In this document: piece by piece, positions 8,865 to 21,300 of the stretch
Numbering within the stretch: position 1 is the first letter of the stretch
Layout of the letters: each line of letters starts with the position of its first letter
Source of the DNA: Thelephora terrestris
Lineage: Eukaryota > Basidiomycota > Agaricomycetes > Thelephorales > Thelephoraceae
Direction: 5' to 3'
NCBI GenBank assembly: GCA_015956445.1
Contig: WIUZ02000001.1
Coordinates: 1,612,001-1,676,000, forward strand
DNA: 64,000 nt
Notes under the pieces: generated by a model
What the model was told of the DNA's origin: nothing
Seen by the model: only the letters and a program-made list of their open reading frames with translations
Database searches by the model: none
Position numbers and translations under genes: made by a program

Positions 8865-10859
8865 ATGGCTCTCTCAAAACACGTCCATCCAGACAGACTT
8901 ATCCAGGAAGCCAAGGATAAACATTCCGGTCACGCCATCCATACTCTCATCGGGAATGCCCCAGGGGATTATTCTCACGCGTACAGCGGGAGATATGGAA
9001 CTTGTTCCATCCCAAAGTACAAAATTCCGTCTACCGTCCGTTTTCGTGTCTTCGTTCACTGTCCACCTACTGACATAAAGACCAGGGGACGGATGAAGAA
9101 AACGTGTACAGGACCATCCACGACGAATTGTCTCTGGATGGCTCTCCCCTCCTGAAGTAAAGCGTTACATTAAGTGGCTTTGTGCTTTCTGACCCCCGAG
9201 ATGTCTAGCCTTGCTTCCTTTGTTCACACATACCTTCCCGAGAAGGCCGAGAAATTGGTCCAAGAGAATATCTACAAAAATCTCATCGATCAAGACGAAT
9301 ATCCTATGACGCGTACGTTGCTTCCAAATATCCTGACCGTATATCCTGACCGTCCCCCCTTCAGAGGTTATCCATACTCGTTGTGTTTCGATCCTCGCGG
9401 ACTTGTGGCACGCGCCCTCTGCTCATGGGGCGATAGGCACTGCAACGACAGGTTCCTCCGAAGCTATTCAACTTGGGGGTCTCTCCATGAAGCGCTTGTG
9501 GCAGCAGAGACGCAAGGAAAAGGGTCTTTCTATCCACGAGCCTGGTCCCAACATCGTCATGGGTGCGAATGCTCAGGTCGCTCTCGAAAAATTTGCTCGG
9601 TACTTTGATGTCGAGTGTCGCTTGGTGCCTATTAGCAAGGAGAGTCACTATCGTCTCGACCCCCAAAAGGCAATGCAATACGTTGACGAAAACACTATTG
9701 GTGTATTCGTCATTCTTGGAAGTACATATACAGGCCACTACGAGCCCGTGAAAGAGATGGCCGACCTTTTGGATGAGTACGAAAAAAACACCGGGGTGTC
9801 TGTTCCGTACGTTTTCTTCATGCTTCCATTTACAGCGCAACACTCACCGCTTTACCTAGTATCCATGTCGACGCGGCCTCTGGTGGTTTCGTCGCCCCGT
9901 TTGCAACCCCCAAGCTGGTATGGGATTTCAAGGTCCCCAGAGTCGTCTCTATCAATACCTCCGGGCGTATGTTCCATATCATTCGAATTGTTCAACGTGG
10001 ATGCTCAATATTACGCCATAGACAAGTTCGGCCTTGCTCAGGTCGGCGTTGGTTGGGTAGTCTGGCGTTCGAAGAAATTCCTCCCAAAAGATCTCATTTT
10101 CGAACTCCACTATCTTGGCTCTGTTGAATATTCGTTCTCCCTCAACTTCAGTCGCCCTGCTGCTCCAATCATTGCTCAGTACTTCATGTTCCTCCACCTT
10201 GGGTTCGCTGGATACCGAGCAATCGCCCTCCAAGATTTGACGAATGCTCGCACATTGAGCCGGGCTCTTGAGAATAGCGGATACTATGAAGTCCTGAGCG
10301 ATATCCATCGATCAAACTCCTCCGTCTTGGGCGATGTCAAGTCAGCATTGGTAGCGGAACAGGGCGATGTCGAGGTTTGCGCTCTGATCTGGGAAGACAT
10401 GCTCGGTTCTGACGATTTTAAAGAACTACTTACCAGGGCTTCCTGTGGTTGCCTTCAGGTTCTCAGAGAATTTCCGCACCAAGTATCCAGACGTCAACCA
10501 GAAATGGATCCAGACGCTCTTGCGTTCCAAGGGCTGGATTGTGCCAAACTATGAACTCGCCCCTGACCTGAGTGACCTCGACATCCTCAGGGTCGTGGTT
10601 AGGGAAACAGTTAGCGAGGTGTTGATCGAAAGGCTCGTTACAGACCTCGTAAGTTTCCCAGCCAATTCCACTGCCCTGGCTCACCCCCGCTTTGCAGATC
10701 GACATAACCGAGTCTCTTGCCAAGGCTGACTCACCTACCCACGCTCTCAACGCTCTCTCGAACTCCCAAGGGCAGGGAAAGCGTCACGAGATTAGCCACG
10801 GAAAGCTCGACGAGGATTCTGGAAGCAAGAGCTCTGGCACATACGCCAAGCAGTGTTGA
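8865..10859 (+). CDS. Glutamate decarboxylase (PLP-dependent)
   Basis: Converts L-glutamate to gamma-aminobutyrate and CO2; cytosolic, first step of the GABA shunt. About 540 residues. The start [12 protein letters not shown] is followed, over several introns, by [20 protein letters not shown], the cofactor-site region [15 protein letters not shown] and WQQRRKEKG, then [14 protein letters not shown]. The PLP lysine is in [15 protein letters not shown]; a 54-base intron splits the His codon just before it. Conserved [17 protein letters not shown] and [11 protein letters not shown] follow. The Ser/Lys-rich tail ends GTYAKQC. Fungal enzymes of this type carry such a tail, which in other systems can be a calmodulin-binding or regulatory region. 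It ends facing the zinc-finger gene. Confidence 0.92.
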
Positions 10860-11431
10860 AAGGAAGTAAGAAGGGGTCAAAAAGCCCGAGGAAAAATGCA
10901 GTAGCATTACCTTGTAACATCTCTGACTCGCGGACATTGTAATGATACGTACAAAATACGACACGCGTGCAAGATTCGAATTGGCCGTATATTTCAGTTT
11001 GGGAATGGTTGTAAGCAATCGATGTGTCAGCGATATATGCAGAGTTAAAGTACAGGGATTTGTAGAGATGGCAAATGGATACGGAGGGCTTCTAGAGTGG
11101 AACGTAACAGGAATCGCAAAATGAGGAATAACAGACAAGTAGGCAGAAGCTCTGCGCTATGCGAATGCGAACTTAAAATACATACCCTGAACAAAGATTA
11201 GAACCACTGGAGCTCTGATAGAAAATTACACAAGGGACAGGTCCCGTATCGCAAAGAAGAGCGAGGAAATTTGAGGTAGACTGTGGGTGATGCAGATGCA
11301 AATGAAGAGGGATGGAGCAACAAGTCCAATGCGAGTGATAGGATGTGGGCGATGCAAACATATAGCAGAAAGGTAAATATGCAACTCTCCGTGTCATGAT
11401 GGTCAAAGTCTACAGGGAACGTGGAGTAGGA
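10860..11431. other. Convergent intergenic region, 0.57 kb
   Basis: Lies between the 3' ends of glutamate decarboxylase and the zinc-finger gene. It presumably holds both 3' untranslated regions. Several A-rich segments are present (for example around 10870-10910). No ORF, repeat or structured RNA was recognised. Confidence 0.5.
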
Positions 11432-13133
11432 TCACCGTTTCCGTTTCGCGGATAGAGGGATCTTGCGTGCCCGGAGGGGAATAGTAAATAGATCATCTTC
11501 CACCTGTGTCGGCGGCGGTGGAGGACCGGAAGGGAGCTGTTCAGGCAAAGGTGATGAGGCTTCGCTTGTGTTGTCCGTGCTGGTGGGGGGATCGCGTAGG
11601 GTGGTTATCGGCGGGAGGTCGTTGTTGGCGGTGTCGTGGATGAGTTCGTCCTCTTCTTCTTCTTCTTCCGCACCGTCGAGACCCAGCCCCTGCAGTGGGT
11701 TGGCAACAGTGTCTGTATCGTGGCCAGAAACGTAACCGGGTTCCTCTGGATTTGAAAGAGTGGCCAGTGGGTCTGTGTTCTGCTCCAATTCGTCGAGTTC
11801 TTCCGTGTTATCTGTCCTGCGTTTCTTCTTTGCCTTGGAACTACGTTCCGGTTTGGGTTAGGCCAAGACATAGGATGAGCGGAAAGAAGCTAAGACGTAC
11901 GTTCTGGGATTAGATTCCCAGGAAGGGTCATGGGAACGCATGTGAAGATTGAGGGTGGACCTGCGGGTGAACGTCTTGTCACAACTTGTATCGTCACACT
12001 TGTATGGCCGCTTCCCCGTATGTGTCCGCCTATGGCGGGCAAGACTACTAGAATCGCCGAACCATTTCCCGCAGCCAGGATATTCACAACAGTGTGGCCG
12101 CTCTCCAGTGTGGACCCGAATATGCACGTGGAGGGCCGAGCGCTAGAACACGATCAGAGCTAAGCGTAGATTCTTCAGCATGAGAAGGTATCTCCACCTG
12201 AATGAAGGTTTTGTTGCAACCATGATGTGTACATGCGAACGGGCGTTCGCCAGTGTGTATGCGGGTGTGGCGCGTCAAATCACTCCGCCGGGTGAAGGTC
12301 TTGTTACACAGTTCGCAAGTATGTGAACCTGAAGGTTTCTCCGGCGTTGGGGCTTTGTTCGCTGACTCCTCCGGCTGTGCTTCTTCCGCAGCGGGCGACA
12401 CGTCATCCGGGGTAGATGATGGAAGGGGGAAGTCAAAGAATGGCAGTGACGAGTCTTCTGTGGCTGCAAAATCGGTGGGAAAGGGAGGTGTATGTTCCGT
12501 TTGTCGGTCTAGGTCTGATAGTTGATTCAAGATGTCGTCGAAGTCGTGGAACTGTTCCGGCCCAAGAATAGGGCTGCTCGACACTTGAGTGGTTGGTGGG
12601 GTGGCGTGCCTTCTGGTCTCTTCTTGATACTCGTCATCCCCATCCACGTCGTTCTCGCCATCTTCACTGTATATATACCTCGTGGCCTTTGGCAAGTCCG
12701 TCGTGGTTCCAGCCTCCGCCATCAAGCTATGGAAAGTGGGAGCGACTCGTGCTGTTTCGCGTGCATTCTCGACGCCAATCGGGTCCGTCGCAATCGCTGA
12801 CCGAAAGTCACGCGTATGAGCAGCGTGGGCTGCCTGTAATACGGCGGCGAAGTTTAGATCGGATCCGAAGCCGGGATCTTCGTGGTTGGGGGTGGAATAA
12901 GTTTCATCAGAGTGACCGAGCTTGGCAGTAGACACCTCGTGGTGCGACAAGTCAACTGCGCTCTCCAGCAGGTTCGATATCTCGCGTTGGAGCATCTGGA
13001 CTGTGTAGGCCTCGTCTGGCGAAGAAGGGAGGTCATCAGAACTTGGAAATTGACTATTCGAGGTGGAGAGTCCGAGTACATCGTTCCGGAAGACCTCCGA
13101 AAGATCTAGTTCCGGGACATCATGTTCGCCCAT
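11432..13133 (-). CDS. C2H2 zinc-finger transcription factor with four fingers
   Basis: Nuclear DNA-binding protein of about 500 residues. An acidic, Ser/Pro-rich N-terminal part (about residues 1-280; [15 protein letters not shown], many Asp/Glu and DFDDILNQL) looks like an activation region. Then come four consecutive fingers joined by TGERP/TGKRP linkers: [21 protein letters not shown], a [10 protein letters not shown] finger ending in [24 protein letters not shown], and [19 protein letters not shown]. Introns fall within the second finger (about 12140-12200) and after the fourth. The C-terminal part is acidic (a run of Glu at 11655) and ends in a basic IPLSAKRKR, a possible nuclear localisation signal. 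Known target genes cannot be inferred. It is divergent from the Pmp3-like gene. Confidence 0.85.
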
Positions 13134-13419
13134 GACGGAAGAGAAGAGCCTGTGGCCTTGAGAGGGAGAAACCGCGGACCAACCTTGACGTTGACGGCGG
13201 TCAAGTGGGGTAACAACGGAACTACAAAGCTGAATGTATTCTCATTAGAAATCGAATTCTAGTCCTAATACAAACACATCTAATCAGGTCACGGTAACGC
13301 TCTTGGTTGTGACACAAGCACAGGACGGTCCGGGTAATGTGTAACAACATCGATCTCAGTTTGCCTGGCCTCTCCCGTCACACACTCCCCCTTTCCCATC
13401 TCTCCCTCGAACCCGAACC

Positions 13420-14435
13420 ATGACCGAAAGAGCCGAGCGGTGGGACAAAATCGATCTAAAACCAAAGCGATGGTGGGGCTACACAATCTTCCTCTTCATC
13501 CTTGGCACTCTTTTGCCCCCACTGGGTGTGGATTTCTCCGGTCACTCTTGCAGCTCGTGGCTGACACCGGTTCTGCAGCTGTTGCTGCGAGGTTTGGAAT
13601 CGGAAAGGATTTCTTTGTCAACGTCGTCTTGACATTATGCGGTTATATCCCAGGTAAGCTTATCTTTACCGTCACTCGAAATCTGCTCCTCCTGAGATCA
13701 GAATAAGGGCATTTCCACAATTTCTATATACAGGTACTGTTCCAGGCATTTTAAGAAAGAGGGCTCCATTCTCACTGGAAACTGTTCCCGAACCAGAACA
13801 TCAGGAACAATAAGAGCAACAGCAGGACGCCAAAGTGGGCTCAGAAATACGGACTCGTCGACATGACTGCACTCGAACGCCGTCGGAAGCGCACTCAGTG
13901 GAGCAACCGGTACAATGACAGAGCGCCCAGGTCCACTTGGGAAGGTGCTGAGTATGCGGAAGGTCAAGAACCTGGGGGTTCGAGCATAGATGTCTCTAAC
14001 GAAAATGGAACAAACAACACACGCTCCGGGACCAACGACGATCTCTGGCGGCAGGAGGAAGAACAGTACTACGGCGCAAACAAGGACAGGAAGTCGCAGG
14101 GTCGATGGAATTACCCCGCCAACTTTGACAACGCCGTTCTGGACACAGGCCCTCCACGAAAGAAAAAGTCGAAGAAGGATCGGTGGGCAAGGACAGAGGA
14201 TGCTTACGTCAGAGAGGCGGAAGCTTCCGAACGGCGCAAGCGGAAGAAGTCGAAGAAGGACAAATCGACGGTTGGCAAGTCGGACACGCATTCGAGAGCA
14301 AGCGCATCGACTACGGAGTTCCCTGAAGATGCAGAGGGTGGGCTATACGGAGACAGGACCAATACTGACGGGTCCCAATCAGCTGTCCACAACGGTACAA
14401 GGGATGAGGCTCAACTTTTCGACCATCAGTTCTAA
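13420..14435 (+). CDS. Pmp3/UPF0057 family membrane protein with a long basic C-terminal extension
   Basis: The first 70 residues are a Pmp3 (plasma-membrane proteolipid 3) domain: two hydrophobic spans, FLFILGTLLPPLAVAARFGIG and FFVNVVLTLCGYIPGHFHNFYI, with the family hallmark LPPLAV and GYIPGH-x-H/N-x-FY. Three introns (after the first PPL, within GYIPG, and after FYIQ) must be removed to see this. Classic Pmp3 proteins are about 55 residues and set membrane potential and salt tolerance. Here some 210 more residues follow: hydrophilic, NKSNSRTPKWAQKYGLVDMT, then Gly/Asn/Ser-rich, then two KKKSKKDRWA / KKSKKDKS basic clusters, ending in DHQF. The tail would face the cytoplasm. Function of the tail is unknown. 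Confidence 0.8.
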
Positions 14436-15905
14436 CCACGTCTCGGATCGCTATTCGCACTATACCTGTCTCCACGGCTCCAAGCTTGCCCTCTCGTCTA
14501 GCTCTATATCATGTGCTACGTTTATTTATTCCCGACTTCTTATTCCATTATAATTCGCCCAGAGACTCCGAACGCTTTCAAACCTGTCTAGCTCCGGCCA
14601 GCTTCTCGTCCGCCCAGGTCCGCCCATGGTCATTAGGCGGGAGGTCCGATCAAAGGTCTGGGCCAATCGGCTCCCTCCAAGACACGATGTGTGTGATCCG
14701 GGCTTTGCGGTTGCACCACCTCTCATCCATGGGCCGGCGCCCCGTCCATCCCCGTTCTCTCCCCCGTGCTTGTTTGGCGTCAAGAGTAATGAGCTCCCAC
14801 GACTGTTACCCCAAAGGATACTTGAGTGGTCTCCTGAGGGAACCGTGAGATCTCAAAAATCCATCAGGCGCACTGTTTCAGGACTCATAAGTGTTCCGCG
14901 TAGCTTGAGGTACGCTTCGCCACCGAAGCTAGTTCAATCACCCTCACGCTGATTGTGCTAACGGTGCTCCTCGTTTGGCATCAAAAAGGTGGTGGCAGGG
15001 GTGGATTTTTTCCACCTAAACACCCACAGCCCGACGAACGTCAGCATCCAGCCTTTTTAATGCGCCCACTTCCGGGCGTTCTGCGCGGTTCACGATATCA
15101 ATGCTCGTCTTCAGATCAGGCGTCATGAACTCATACAATCATGCCTATCCCACTAATCTTGCGCCCGAATACATCAGCAGACATAAGGTAGTCGAGAGCG
15201 CGCACGCTGATCTGGAAGTGGCAGAGCCGAGATGGGGCGAAAATGGGAGGATTTTTACCGCCGGCGTACATCCGTCGCGCATAGCAGGGTGCCGCTCGCT
15301 GAGCTTCCTTGTCAAATATCCGAACAGGGTTCACCGAAGTAGTTGCGAAAAGATAATATTGGCCTGCGCGGGTACGAACCACGACGAAGTCTCAACGGCT
15401 GGCGCGAGGTGAGGAGTGGTCTTTGCAAGGTACGCATGGCCAGAAGTGAGATTGGACCAAACGGGAAGAACCCACGCACCTCGGGGGCGGTCCGATGAGA
15501 AATCCACCGGGCAGTGTGTTCGAGATTAGGAGCTTGGAGACAATATTAACACAGATGAACGGTTTCCTTACACCCATGTCCTTGGCTGGTGTGTGCGCGC
15601 CGACAGTCACCCAACGGATGATCATGATCGATCTGATCGACGATGTTGGGGTCCTTTCGTGAAACGCTTCTCGACCTTCGCTCGGTTGACGTCGAAGATC
15701 GGAAGCCTCCTTGTCCGAGGGCCGTGTAATCAGCACGATGGTCCCTGTTCAACGTCACACTCGAAATCGGCTGATTTTGGATCAGACCTCATGTATCATG
15801 CCGTAGCCAACTGTCGGTAGTCCTCGAACGACTTTTATACAGCGAACCCTTTGCTGGTTTTGCGTTCAAACCACCGTCCTTCCTTCTCTCCTTCACACCC
15901 GTTTC
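14436..15905. other. Gene-poor stretch, 1.47 kb
   Basis: The left part is presumably the 3' flank of the Pmp3-like gene. Minus-strand ORFs at 15131-15382 (containing QYYLFATTSVNPVRIFDKEAQR) and 15392-15736 have partly protein-like composition but no recognisable motif and no convincing splice links. They may be gene remnants. The right end (15820-15905) is the promoter of the PNGase A gene. No repeats or RNA genes were recognised. Confidence 0.35.
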
Positions 15906-18289
15906 ATGAAGACATTCCTACTTCTTCCCTTCCTCGTTGCCAGCGTTGTGCAAGCTGACCCCTTGGTCGACTTCCAGGTTGCTCAACCGCCAATCATTCC
16001 CAAGAACGGTCAGCAGTGCACGATAAAGCTAATTGAGTGCGCTTCGCTTGAGTGCTGAGACTCTGAGCTTAATCGCTGACCGTATACAGACGAGACTTTG
16101 CCTTCTCGTATGGCAGGTGAGCAGTTAAGCATACAACTCCGCCCTACGCGCTGACGCCCTTGTTGCCTAGCCCTGAAATTGTCCAATACACGTGAGTGAG
16201 TTTCGTGGGTCGGCGACCGTTGGTCTAATCAAGACACCAAGCCCTCCCACCGATTGTGGTCCGGCTGGAACGTGGGCTGCCGTGACCCTGAACCTTACGG
16301 TACTCGAGAATCATTCGTCGTCTTTGAACCTTCTGAGAAACACGCCTTAGGTGACATCAAACGGAACCCAATTTGATCGGCTGGCAACGTTCACATTGCA
16401 GGAAACCGAAAGTACATCGGGTAGTGATAGAGGCTATCTCAATTGCTAACAATGGTATTAGTATGGCGCACTTCTACCCCAGAACCTATTCGAGGCGATG
16501 GGATCATTTGGACGTATATCAAGGACGTCAGCCGCTACACCACGCTCTTCGCGAAACCGGGCACTTTGATCTTGGAGCTTGACAACATTGTCCAGCCTGA
16601 GTTGGATGGCGTATACCACTGTAAGTCGGACAAATTGAACCGTGATAACTTTTACCCACCGAAAACCCTCACCCAGCGCTCGTTCACGTAACATTCTACC
16701 CGTCGACGGAGGAAAACCCTCCTGTTCCAACAGGTGATCTAATCATACCAATCGGATCGTTAGCGAGCAACTCTGGAGCACAAGTGTTCTTTCCTCCGTC
16801 ACTTACCGTAAATCTATATCTTCGTCCATCCTCCCAATCTCCTCAACACGTCTAAAACAGGTTCCAGTGACCGTCCCTCAGAACACCATTGAAATTTACG
16901 CCGAAATTTATGCATCTGGAAACTCGGACGAGGAATTCTGGGTATGTGTTCGACCGAACAACAGGGCCGCTCACCCAGGTTTTTCGATCAGTACTTCAAT
17001 GTCCCTGACGAATATCTGGGAGACTTACCCGATGGGACCACATCTGGGAAAGGCAGTTTCAGGGAGGTTCGGCTCCTTCTGGATGGACAACTTGCCGGTG
17101 TTGCTTTCCCGTATCCTGTCATATTCACTGGTGGGTTTGTTCCGACCGCTTGGAGGTAAGTCCCCTTTCGCCTATCGGAGAGTCAATCTCTCACCAGTTG
17201 GATCCTAGACCAATTCCATCGTATGGGGTATGCCCAGTCCCGTTCATCTCCTCCGCGAAAACTCTAAATCCCTCTTCAGGCGCTCGACTTACCATCGTAT
17301 TACGTCGACCTTACGCCTTTCGTACCACTTCTAACTGATGGGAAGCCTCACAATGTCACAATCGATGTTGCCTCCGCAGACCCTGACCATGCCATTAATT
17401 CCAACTGGATCCTCTCAGCGAACCTCCAAGTCGTAACCGGATCTTCCCCGGAGCCTACCACCGGTAATATCACCTCATACGATGTAGAACCATTCGCAAG
17501 AGCCACGAGCACCCTTTCCTCCGTGGAGGGCGATGTGGAGATCACCACCGAGGCAACGAGGAAGCTCAGAATCGAATCCCAAGTAGTCTCTGGCAATGGT
17601 TCGAGAAGCCAGGTGGTTTGGTCGCAGGACCTCACTTTCTCGACCACCCAATGGTTTCTAAACGACACTCTCGTAGAGGTAGGCCATTGTAGCTTCCCAT
17701 CGTATCTGGCAGCCTAACGTACCCCAAGAGAGTCGCTCAAACATCATCTGGCACCAGTATCTCGACTCACAACGGGCTCACAAAAACCGTCGACAAATTC
17801 TCCTACCCATTGCAAGTGAACCTCACAGCATTCGGCCCCGGCCTCAACTCTTGTGAGTCGGCCAAGTTGATCCATCATCCCTCTCGTGACTCATAACCCC
17901 TCCATCGAACTACAGTGCAGACAACGGTTGACCACTCTTATGAGCGGTTTTTTTCTCCGAGCCCTTTCGTGCTGTCCTCTAGGATCCGCTCCCATCAAAC
18001 TGCTGGCGGATACCTGTTTAGGGGCCCCAATGGCACCACGGGCACGGGCACTAGCGAGAACCAGTTCTCTTACGACGACGCGCAAGGCAACACGTACTGG
18101 AGGAGGGTTAATGCAGCGTACAACACCATCACGTACAATAAAGAGGGTGGAACCCTGGCCGGGGGCCAGAATGATCTCTGGGGCGTTGCAACCGCTGATA
18201 CTCAGGTGATAGCAGACCTGGGGGATACCTTTAGACTTCCTGGCGGTCGACGCGGAGAGCCTGGTTTCGAGAGTGGACGTATTCTATAG
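15906..18289 (+). CDS. Secreted peptide-N4-(N-acetyl-beta-glucosaminyl)asparagine amidase A (PNGase A family)
   Basis: Glycoamidase family that removes N-glycans from glycopeptides; secretory or extracellular. It begins MKTFLLLPFLVASVVQADP, a clear cleavable signal peptide. The family core follows: YFNVPDEYL, FREVRLLLDGQLAGVAFPYPVIFTGGFVPTAWR, an intron, then PITSYGA-x-DLPSYYVDLTPFVPLL, KPHNVTIDV and NWILSANLQV. The C-terminal half (VVWSQDLTFSTTQWFLND, DHSYERFF, GQNDLWGV, ending FESGRIL) is also typical. Total about 600 residues. The gene is split by many short introns, and several 5' exons between 16000 and 16870 are small and were only partly placed. It converges on ADE3 with 52 bases between stops. 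Confidence 0.85.
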
Positions 18290-18341
18290 CGGTCATGGAC
18301 TGTACATACGAATTAAAGTAAATTTCGAATGACGAGACCGT

Positions 18342-21300
18342 TCAAAACAATCCAACAACCCTGCCAGACTCGGGGTCAAGCCCAACCTCCCAGAATCCGG
18401 GGCGAGTGCCGAGGCCCGGCATAGTCTGCATATCGCCCAAAAGCGGGTATAAGAATCCAGCGCCCGCGGAAAGCCTTACAGCGCGGACTGGTACGGTGAA
18501 GCCTGATAGAAGATTCAAATAAACCGGGTCAGCGGTGCAAACTTCTGTGCAAGGCCTCGACGCTGACCTGTTGGGACACCCTTGAGCGAGGCGTCGTGCG
18601 AGAACGAGTATTGGGTCTTGGCCATGCAAACTGAGCGTCACGATAAAAATATGTTCAGCGAGGGGGGTAACAAAGGGCGGTATGACTCATGGCTCACTCG
18701 GAAGGCCACCAAACCCTTGGCGGGTATACGTGTCGATCTGCGTGCGAGCCAGATCGCTGAGTTCGACCCCGTCGGCACCGTAGATCTCTTTGCAAATGAT
18801 ATTGATCTTCTCCTCGATCGAGAGATCGAGGTCGTACAGGAACTTGAAGTTCGAGGGGGTTTCACAGCATGCGATGACTGCAGCAGCGAGCTCTCGAGCT
18901 CCGGCTCCACCCTCTGCCCAATGATTGCTTACGATAGCAGCATCGGCTCCGCCAGCGATGGCCTTGTCCTTTACGAGGGCGAGTTCTGCAGGAGTGTCCG
19001 TGCTAAGAATCCAGCGTTAACCACGGCGCCGAACTGAGGGGAACAGACGTACGAGAACTTGTTGATTCCGACAAGTACCTTCAATCCAAACTTCTTTGAG
19101 TTTTCGATGTGCTTGATCAAGTTCTTGCATCCCTCCCCGAGAATTTCCAAGTTCTCCTTGGTATACGTCTCATGCAACGCCTTTCCGGGGGTAACTTCCG
19201 GCCCGCCACCATGCATCTTTAGCGCACGGGTGGTGGCGACGATGACCACGGCGTCTGGGGTAAGGCCACTGACTCTGCATTTGATGTTACAGAACTTCTC
19301 CATACCCATGTCAGCCCCGAAGCCTCCTTCCGTGAGGACGTACCCGCCACGAGAAGGATCTTCACCCTCCTCGGTTCCCGCGAGCTTTAGAGCTACACGA
19401 TCGGCAAGAATGGAAGAGTTGCCATGGGCAATGTTGGCGAAAGGACCAGCGTGGACGAAGACCGGTGTTCCCTGAAGGAATTCAGCCTATTATAAAATGC
19501 CTCCGTGTACGAGTGGTAGTCGCCCACCTCCAGCGTTTGCATCAAGTTCGGCTTAATGGCATCTTTCATAAGCACTGCAAGGGCACCACTAACACCGAGG
19601 TCATCCGCAGTGACCGCGTCCCCTTGTTTGCTCGTTGCGACGACCATCTTGCCCAGCCTGACTTGCATATCCTCTGTGCTTGTAGCGAGCGCCAACACGG
19701 CCATGACCTCGCTAGCAACAGAGATATCGAACCCGGTAGTCCTTTCGTGACCTTGTTCAGTAGCATTCTGACCAATAGTGATCTTGCGTAAGAATCTATC
19801 GTTGACGTCGAGGACACGATTCCAGGTGATCGTAGCGGGGTCAACGTCTAGCCGGGCAAAACGGTGTATCTCATCCGGTGTGAGCTCGTTAGGGTCTGCC
19901 TTGTCTATTCCGAGTTTCTGAAGCCGCTTCAACATGAGAGGGGCGAACTCTCGCTTGCCCTTCTTCGTGGGGACAAGGCGGCTGTACAATGCCTGAGAAT
20001 GGGATGAGTTGGCCACTATACATCAGTGTCGCTGAGCTGACCTTATCAGATTGAGTGGCCTCGTGGAACATGCGAGCATCCAGAGCGGCAGCTATTGCCA
20101 AGGAATTAGTGGAGGATCTTCGTCAGATGCAGGAGGCATACCCAACAGGTTGTTCGCGGCTGTGACAGCATGGATGTCTCCAGTCAGGTGCAAGTTGAAC
20201 TGGAGCACGTCAGCCCGATCGTCCGATCGAAGAGAACAAGCCAATCACCTCATCCATAGGAATAACTTGACTGTAACCACCCCCAGCCGCTCCACCCTTG
20301 ATACCGAACGTAGGGCCTTGGCTTGGTTGCCTCACACATGCGAAAGTTGGCCGCCCGAAATGGGCACCAAGGGCTTGAGAGAGGCCAATAGTCATGGTAG
20401 ATTTGCCCTCACCAAGGGGTGTCGGTGTGATACTGTATACGTTCATCAGTGGTGTGAATCACAGTGGGAACACGAGATGCGAACCCAGAAATGACAATGT
20501 ATTTTCCATCTTTCCGGTGGTTTAAACGATCCAGGACACTGAGTTCAACCTTTGCTTTGTACTTTCCATAGTTCTCGAGCTCAGTAGGGAACAAACCGAT
20601 CTCATGAGCCAGTGTGGTGATATTTTTCGGGATCTGAGCTGAGGCTATCTCTATGTCGGAGGGAACCTTTTCCTTTATATCCAAAGGGAGGCGAGTAACT
20701 TTGATAGCGCGAGATTTTTCCCATAAGCGCTCGGCAGACCTGAGTGTATTATGCATAAGCATGGCGACGGTCATTGGCCCAACGCCACCTGGGACAGGAG
20801 TTATATGGGAAGCAACTTGAGAAGCGGAGGCAAAATCGACGTCTCCAACCAAACGCTGCCCCGATTTCTTCGTCGGATCTGAGGACAGTGAGCTCTCGAA
20901 GAGGTTGGGAGTGGACGAACGCACCTGGAATGTAATTCGTGCCAACATCAATAACAACGACGCCAGGCTTGAGCCAGGAGCCTTGGACGAACTCGGGTTT
21001 CCCGATAGCAGCGACGAGGACGTCTGCTTCTTTGACCTAGGGAATTGTAAGCAATCTAGTTAGCCAAGCCAAGCGTGAACATGCGATTTCGGGAAGGCCT
21101 CTGGTCTTGCTGTGGCACTGAGTGACAGTGGCGTCCTTGTTCCTAAGCATCGCCGCAACGGGACTGCCAACTATGTCGCTCCTGCCCAAAACGACTGCTC
21201 GCAGACCTTGGATCGATACCCCGGTAGACTCAAGCAGACGCATGACACCCGCCGGAGTGCACGGCGCAAACAGAGGGTCAGAAGCGCGTGAGGAGAGGTG

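Noticed and set aside
9361-9843. 160-codon minus-strand ORF
   Set aside because: It is antisense to well-conserved glutamate decarboxylase exons and has no family resemblance of its own.
13698-14291. 197-codon minus-strand ORF, hydrophobic
   Set aside because: Mirror of the Lys/Glu-rich Pmp3 tail; its Leu/Ser/Phe richness follows from the opposite strand's codons.
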